From positions 2,666,001-2,730,000 of the forward strand of contig JANFOG010000006.1 in NCBI GenBank assembly GCA_024336345.1: a stretch of 64,000 nt of DNA. Reading direction: 5' to 3'. The stretch is from Mariannaea sp. PMI_226. Its lineage: Eukaryota > Ascomycota > Sordariomycetes > Hypocreales > Nectriaceae. The notes beneath the pieces were generated by a model, which saw only the letters and a list, made by a program, of their open reading frames with translations, ran no database searches and was not told the origin of the DNA. Made by a program: the position numbers and the translations under genes. Positions 58,560-64,000 of the stretch are shown here, piece after piece. The stretch's first letter is position 1. Each line of letters begins with the position of its first letter.

Positions 58560-59283
58560 ACTAAGATTAATTATAAATATAGTTAGGGGAGGATGCTATT
58601 AGACCAACAGATAATGACATTCTATAAGGAATAGGCAATAAGAGGCAAGTATAGCCTAATTAAGAGAAATTATTAGCAAAAGATTCTTAAAGATAAGGGG
58701 AAATAAAGATATATCTTAGCAGACTTCTTAGCCCCAATTAGGCTATAATCCTAATAATAGGCAGTTTTTAATATTATAAATAACATATATAAATCAGCAG
58801 TAAGATTGATTAAATAAGTTTATATAAAGTGGGAGAAAAGGTAATAATATTTATCCCCCTCCTCAAGAAGGACTTTAGCCTTAGATTTATTATAATCCTT
58901 ATTAATAATATCCTATAAATATGTTAATAAGGTATTAACCTTCTTAGCATTCCCCTTAAGAAATAAAGAGAGGCTAAAATATAAAAAATTAACTACCAAA
59001 AGGCAGAAGATTATAAGGGGAAGATATATAGAATATAATTATTATTATAAATGTTATATTGGTTATAATGGATAGATATAATCTTGGAAAAACCATATTT
59101 AATTAATGTAGTTTTAATGGGGAGTCCTTTAAAATTCTCATCCTTAAGGATATTAATATTTACCTTATTGATAGAGTGGAAGTAAAATATATATTATTGC
59201 TCTCCAATAGGGAAGTAGTTAATATAAAAGAAGCGCTTAATAAGCTTATACTTCTTCTTAACAATTTTAGCAGGGGTAGGCAT
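58560..59283 (-). pseudogene. Antisense ORF between pol and 3' LTR of the nested element
   Basis: On the minus strand, from an ATG at 59283 the frame reads MPTPAKIVKKKYKLIKRFF then FPIGEQ(stop)YIFYFHSINKVN, with the stop at a CAA-to-TAA position. One frame change near 59020 leads to FLKGNAKKVNTLLTYL(stop) then KSKAKVLLEEGDKYYYLF. Sense codons are retained over about 200 residues, interrupted mainly by RIP-type stops, which suggests a real former gene, not chance. No family recognised. Confidence 0.45.
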
Positions 59284-59613
59284 TATAAGCATAATATAGA
59301 AAAAAGATAAGCAAAATGGAAATAAAATGGAGAAAAGGTAGGTAAGATAAAGGATAAGTATAAATAAAAAATAAGGATATTATTTAAAGAAAGAAAATAA
59401 GCAAAATGGTTATAAAAATAGGGATAAATATAAGCATAAAAAAGAGAAAAAGCCAATTACTTATAAAAACCACTATATAAACAAACCACTAAATGAGCAA
59501 ATTGGAATAGCTATTAATGGCTGCTGGCAAAAGGTGGGCCTAAGGCTGGGGTAATTAGACCTATATATTCTAGACTATTTGTTAAGTTAGTAGTCTAGAG
59601 GTAGGGGGATAGT

Positions 59614-59795
59614 TATAATAAGGCTAAATGGATTGCCGTTCGTTTGCTAGGGTTTAGCTATAGTTTTATTATAATAATCCTTTATATTAGTATAAGAGTA
59701 GTAAAATCCTTAAAGCTATAAGCTTTAGTCTTAAATATAGAGATAAGGGACTATCTTAGCCTATTTAGCTACCTTATGACTATAATTGTATTATA
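59614..59795 (+). repeat. 3' LTR of the nested element
   Basis: Starts TATAATAAGGCT and ends GTATTATA; partner of 52909-53089. Followed by AGATG, the right half of the target duplication. Confidence 0.85.
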
Positions 59796-60567
59796 AGATG
59801 AGGAATTAATTAATAGAGTGTAAAAGATGAAATTTAAAAAAAGATTTAAGCTTATTTAACTCTATTTTATTAAATAAGAAGCTTAAAAAGTTATAAAACT
59901 TAATATCTATAATTAGCACTTTAAGAAAGATTTAGAAGATATTATTAAAGAAGAATATAAATAATAAGTTAAGTTATTAATATAGATTATAAGGAGTTTT
60001 ATAAAAGAATTAGTAGAAATCCCTATTAAAGCTCTAAAAACCTACTAGCCAAAAGTATATATTTAAATTCAATAGGGATAGAATGCTTTAAGATTAAAAT
60101 TCTATATTTATAGTATTATATATAAAGAAGTAAGGGGACTTAAGAAATAATAATATTATTCTATTTTAAAAGATAATCCTATTTTATTATAAAATTATAA
60201 GAAATATTAATTTTTATTATAAGTCTCTTATTTTAATATTTTATATATTTAATATTAAAAAGAAAAGGTATATAATAATTATTACCCTATATAACTATCT
60301 AGTAACCCAATCTAAAGATAATATTTATATTAATACTTTTAATATAAGAAAGTTATATTATGAAATAATAATTTTAAAATAATTTATTTAAAAGAACTAA
60401 ATTGTAACTTTTTATATAAATATATAAATTAAAAGAGAAAGGTAATTAATTATAATAAATATAAATATATTAAATATTAGTAAGAAAAGCTTAATAATTA
60501 TAATTATATAATAAAGAGAAAAAATTTAAAACTTTTCTAAAAATAAAAAGAATAATTAAAAGAAATC

Positions 60568-60950
60568 TATAACGGTCTGATCGGTTCCCAAGGGATAAAC
60601 CAGGTCGCAATAGGTTTATGTTGGCAGAACGATCGGGGCGTTATTCTAAGCAGTAGCGGAAGTATCACTTTAGGGTGTTACGTCTAGTAATGCACAAGTA
60701 GATTGTGGTAACCAAGTTATATTAAAAGCTGAATAACTAAATAGGCTATCTAATGGTAATAACTATGGTTTATATACTAGGTACTATCTGAGGCGATCAT
60801 GGCTTGCCCATAATCTATGGTAAGTGATCATAATGGGGATCAGAAGACAATCATAATGTCTTGGCCATAATCGTTGATAATCCGGTTTGATTAATGCGAA
60901 AAAGTGGGTCGCACGTAAAATAAATGCAGATCATGATTTAGGCCGTGACA
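60568..60950 (-). repeat. 3' LTR of the third Ty3 element, 383 bp
   Basis: In element orientation it starts TGTCACGGCC and ends CCGTTATA (CA changed to TA). A purine tract (AAAGGGGAGACATCG) lies immediately before it, as expected for the plus-strand primer. Related copies: 25755-25832 (fragment) and 35920-36290 (solo). Confidence 0.8.
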
Positions 60951-61063
60951 CGATGTCTCCCCTTTGAAGGTCTTGTCCTCAAGGCCGTTGGTTTATAACC
61001 ATTTTAGCTCCCATACTTAGTTAGTTCCCCAACTTCCTTTCTTCATATTCTTCGGCTGACATC

Positions 61064-61607
61064 ATGTCCAGGCATACTGGCAATTCAAAGGAACGTTTGG
61101 CTGCATTAAAACTGGGTGATACCATTCAGCGTCTAGGCTTCGATACCATACCTTATTCATTCTGCACCGCTCGTGGTTTCCGTTATCGGGTTCTTCCCGA
61201 GAAATCGACCCGGTGCGCTGAGTGCGCCCATCGAGGTCATTCTTATGATATGTCTTCCGTAGCGATCAGTGCTTATTAATTTCTTGCGTTCTCCTTCCCT
61301 TCTCTTGCTAATTCTTGCAGTAACACATATTAACAACGAGTCTAATCGGCTGGAGCAAGAGGAGGAACGGATCGAGGAGGATTTCCTTCATTTACAACAG
61401 GCTACTCAAAAGGCGCAAGCCCATGTGAACAAAGCTTTGGCGAAATTGACTTGTCTTCGCCATCAAAAACGTCAATTGAAAACCAAGGGTGTGGAAATGG
61501 TGCGTTGTGGTTTGCAATCTTTAGACAAGCTAGAGGATTCAGAGCGCACGGAGTCCGAGGCCGTCATAGAGGCTCAGTCCTCTGGTGCGGTTGACGTTAT
61601 TGACTGA
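61064..61607 (+). CDS. Antisense accessory ORF of the third element: CxxC plus coiled coil
   Basis: Two overlapping frames. The first (61064-61279) starts MSRHTGNSKERLAALKLGD and contains RCAECAHRGHS, a lone CxxC. The second (from about 61318) is a long Glu/Gln/Lys coiled coil (RLEQEEERIEEDFLHLQQAT, then VNKALAKLTCLRHQKRQLK) with an acidic end. A TTCTTGCAG acceptor at about 61318 suggests one spliced protein, but no standard donor keeps the frame (GTAGCG at 61259 leads to a stop), so a slip or unusual donor is involved. I recall similar CxxC-plus-coiled-coil proteins annotated beside fungal Ty3 elements; that is memory, not a search. Confidence 0.5.
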
Positions 61608-61638
61608 AATGCTATTGGTTTGAACAATTTCTTTATTC

Positions 61639-63330
61639 CTATTGATAAAAATTCTTCAATAGACGTTGGGCATATATGAGGTATTCTGGTGGTTCCCATG
61701 AATTGTCGTTTTCAGGGTAATTCTTCCATTTGACAAGGTATTCAATCTTGTTGTCTTTCTCCCTCATATCGCGGATTTCTTCTACTTCCCATTCTTCCGG
61801 TCTGTCGATTTCTACTTCAAATGTCTGGTTTCCAACGACGATCGTATCTTTGTCGATGGTTTTGAATAGTGAGATGTGGAAGATTGGGTGGATCTTGACT
61901 TTATCTGGCAAGTCAATCTTATAGTTATAATCCGAAATTCTTTTCTTAATTGGGTATAATTTAATATACTTATAGTCGAGTTTTTAATTTAATCATTTTA
62001 TTTTGATGTTTTTTATAGCGAATAAGACCATATCTCCCTCCAAGAAGGTTGGTCCCTTTAACCTTTTTCTATTATAATATTTCTTGTGCTATTTCTATAC
62101 AAAAGAAAGTTCTATGTATAGTTCTTCATGTAGATTCTTGAGTTTATCTGTTTTAAATATGGCTGCTGGTATGATGGGTCCTTTTTCCATCAATATTCTA
62201 TAGGCATCTGGGGTAAATCCAAAATTGGCGTAGGCTGGTGTTAGCTTTGTGCTTTCATTATGGGCAATGTTCCAAATAAGTTGCGCAATTGGTAATTTCT
62301 CAACCCAATTATCTTATCCATAATTAATATAGCATTGAAGGTATATCTTCAATACTTAATTCATCCTTTCTGTTTGTCCATCGACCTATAGTCGGTATGC
62401 TGTGGTGAGTTTATAGTTTAAACCAATCCTATCCATTAAGTATTGCCAAAAGTTTAAAAAAAATAGTGGTCCTCTATCTAAGACAATCTCAATAGGTAGT
62501 CCGTATATACTAACAATATTTCTCATAAAGATATATAAAAACTATTCTACACTTGTTTTTTTCAATATAGTATAAAATAAGAAAACTTGGTAAGTTTGTC
62601 GATAATGACTAGAATGCTATTATATGCAATCTTTGTTGCTAGGTCTAATGATAGGGGTAGTTTCACAATGAAATCCATTATAATTACGTCCCATGATCAC
62701 ATAGCGACTAGTAGTAGTCATAATTCTCCATATGGTTTGTATCTGCGTGCTTTTATTTTGTTATAGATAATGTATATTCATATGATTTTCTGAATGATTT
62801 TCTTAACTTTAGGAAATATATAAGTCGTTTTGACTCATTCTAGGGTTTTTGTGATTCCTTGATGTCTGTGGAGTGGGTATTCGTACATTTCTCTGATGAG
62901 CGGTTCTCTTAGATCTTCTGGTACCTATTGTTTGTCGGTTTTCTCTTCTTCAGGTAGCTGGTTATTGTACTCCTGGATCTGTTGTAATAGTGGATTTCCC
63001 TATTCCACATTATAGGTAGCAATTCCTTCTTCAGGTATTTCTTTCCAAATGATCGCATTCAACCATTTGGTTATCTTTTTCCAAGTGGCTACAATATACT
63101 TCTATCTTAAGTATCCTTCTTCCGTATAGATAAGGAGTTATTCATTGATAATGGATTATCCTATATTAAGGTCAGGTCTTCGGCTAATAGCATCTGCTCT
63201 GCCGTTCTCTGTTCCTTTGACATGGATAATGATGTAGTCAAATTCTGCTAGAATTTCTACATATCATAATTATCATTTGCTGAGTTCTCATATCATAGCA
63301 AAATAGGTGATATTCTTATAATCCATAAGG
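61639..63330 (-). pseudogene. Integrase with C-terminal chromodomain, third element
   Basis: The end is intact: LPDKVKIHPIFHISLFKTID leads to a chromodomain (VEEIRDMREKDNKIEYLVKW, KNYPENDNSWEPPEYL) that would target integration to heterochromatin. Upstream, the integrase core is broken by frequent stops. Terminator codon at 61639-61641. Confidence 0.75.
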
Positions 63331-63338
63331 ACTTTAAT

Positions 63339-64000
63339 CTAATAGTGGCTTTCTAATAAATAATATTTAAATTCCTTAAAAGCATTAACTATTACAAGAA
63401 ATTCTTTATTATAAATGGGGTAATTAAGTTCTGCTCCATATAACTTATGAGAGTAAAACGCTATGGGATATAGCTTGCCATCGTCGTCTCGTTGTCCTAA
63501 TTGTGCTCCTAAAGCAAAATCGGATATATCGATTTCTAATTCGATTTGTCGCTTAGGATCAAACACCTTAAGTATAGGTTCGCTGAGGATAAGTTCCTTG
63601 ATTTTGTCAAAAGCTTCCTGTGCTTCAGGTAGCCATTCGAACTTGCGGTCCTTTTTTATCAACTCAGTAAGTGGTGCGGCTATTCCTCCAAAGTGCTTGA
63701 GGAATTTCCAATAATAGTTTGCAAATCCTAGAAAGGATTGTACTTCTCTGACTGTAGTCAGTACCTCCCAGTCTCTGACTACAGCGGTCTTCTTAGGGTC
63801 CATCTTAATCTTATTATAAGAGATTATATATCCTAGGAATCCCACTTCTGATTTGTGGAATTTACTTTTCTTAAGGTTAACTAACAATTTGGCGTTCTAC
63901 AATGCTTGCAGCACCTTATGGACGTGTTCCATGTGTTCTTTCTCTATTTTAGAGAAGATTAGGATGTCGTCTAGGTAGCATACTACAAATATATCGAGGT
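63339..64000 (-). pseudogene. Reverse transcriptase / RNase H of the third element, partial
   Basis: The YLDD catalytic motif (CYLDDILIFSKIEKEH) is near 63960-63985, followed by a single TAG where Gln is expected (near 63900). Then come LLVNLKKSKFHKSEVGFLGY, FLGFANYYWKFLKHF and the RNase H start ELEIDISDFALGAQLGQ with FYSHKLYGAELNYPIYNKEF. The catalytic centre is preserved here, unlike in the nested element. Confidence 0.82.

Larger units (their letters stand above)
52909..59795 (+). mobile_element. Nested Ty3/gypsy LTR retrotransposon, RIP-inactivated, 6.9 kb
   Basis: Bounded by two direct LTRs of about 181 bp and flanked by AGATA (52904-52908) and AGATG (59796-59800), a 5-bp target duplication differing by one RIP-type transition. 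A purine tract (GAGGTAGGGGGA) precedes the right LTR, as expected for the polypurine primer. The internal region runs gag, zinc knuckle, protease, RT, RNase H, integrase, chromodomain-like tail, then about 1.5 kb holding an antisense frame. Confidence 0.85.
51031..60567 (+). mobile_element. Outer RIP-degraded Ty3/gypsy remnant, split by a younger element
   Basis: The left part (to 52908) retains a gag-like frame at about 52070-52210 (FYKNLKDLVKNKIYKIDRL, then AIKINKHKYKRHKEKAKG), typical of Ty3 gag in fungi, with many TAG/TAA where Gln is expected. The right part (59796-60567) is equally AT-rich. Both sides show extreme loss of C and G at CpA/TpG, the RIP pattern. Its own LTRs were not identified. 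The left edge is set by composition only. Confidence 0.65.
60568..64000 (-). mobile_element. Third Ty3 chromovirus, minus strand, runs off the right edge
   Basis: The 3' LTR is at the left, then an antisense accessory ORF, integrase with chromodomain, and RNase H/RT reaching the window edge. Less RIP-damaged than its neighbours: RT/RNase H reads for 182 codons without a stop, while the integrase core (about 61980-63330) is full of stops. The 5' LTR, gag and protease lie beyond the window. Confidence 0.85.

Noticed and set aside
51031..60567. Possible AT-rich centromere core
   Set aside because: Readable gag, RT, integrase and LTR blocks explain the region as RIP-mutated retrotransposons; no separate centromere signal is visible.
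61064..61607. Confident two-exon model for the antisense ORF
   Set aside because: No standard donor keeps the frame into the coiled-coil exon, so only the two frames are reported.

Overview
The window reads as nuclear DNA of a filamentous ascomycete, most likely from the Aspergillus/Penicillium side (Eurotiales). Almost every gene is split by short GT-AG introns of about 50-120 nt. There are two Zn2Cys6 fungal transcription factors, a secreted CE5 esterase with a fungal CBM1, and a DUF3176-type membrane protein. About 13 kb at the right end is Ty3/gypsy DNA, most of it ruined by C-to-T / G-to-A changes of the repeat-induced point mutation (RIP) kind. The taxonomic call is inference from gene style, not from a marker gene. 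Exon boundaries were read by eye from splice signals and frame continuity.

Left arm (1-7.2 kb): an aromatic-catabolism cluster. A phenol 2-monooxygenase-type flavoprotein (cut by the left edge) is divergent from a Zn2Cys6 regulator. The regulator converges on an intradiol (hydroxyquinol-type) dioxygenase, which is divergent from a maleylacetate reductase. Together these fit ring hydroxylation, hydroxyquinol, maleylacetate, then 3-oxoadipate. Both divergent promoters carry the same 11-mer, TCCGACTTCCG (CGG-N4-CGG on the other strand), among many TTCCGG words, which is a candidate operator for the regulator.

7-32.9 kb is sparse. It holds a signal-peptide/single-TM surface protein, a striking divergent pair of large unrecognised proteins (1170 aa and 610 aa, both without a signal peptide), a frameshifted AAA-ATPase remnant beside a short telomere-like repeat, a WW-domain protein, a DUF3176 protein, a hidden three-exon small gene at 29.3-29.9 kb, and a pseudogene scrap of the HSA32/phosphosulfolactate synthase family at 11.8 kb.

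32.9-50.6 kb: an acetylxylan-esterase-like CE5-CBM1 enzyme, a small secreted six-cysteine protein, decayed transposons (hAT, an AT-hook ORF, solo LTR), then a second catabolic cluster. This contains a sugar-isomerase/3-dehydroshikimate-dehydratase-like TIM barrel, a Zn2Cys6 regulator, a quinate/sugar-type MFS permease and a Gfo/Idh/MocA dehydrogenase. It looks like uptake and oxidation of a sugar, cyclitol or quinate-like compound. Four perfect tandem CCGGGG decamers (CreA-type SYGGRG sites) lie just upstream of the permease.

51-64 kb: nested LTR retrotransposons. A RIP-degraded Ty3 gag remnant is interrupted by a second RIP-degraded Ty3 element that still shows both LTRs (52909-53089 and 59614-59795) and a 5-bp target duplication (AGATA/AGATG). 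To its right begins a third, less damaged Ty3 chromovirus on the minus strand, with its 3' LTR at 60568-60950; it runs off the right edge. Two of these elements carry an antisense reading frame between pol and the 3' LTR.
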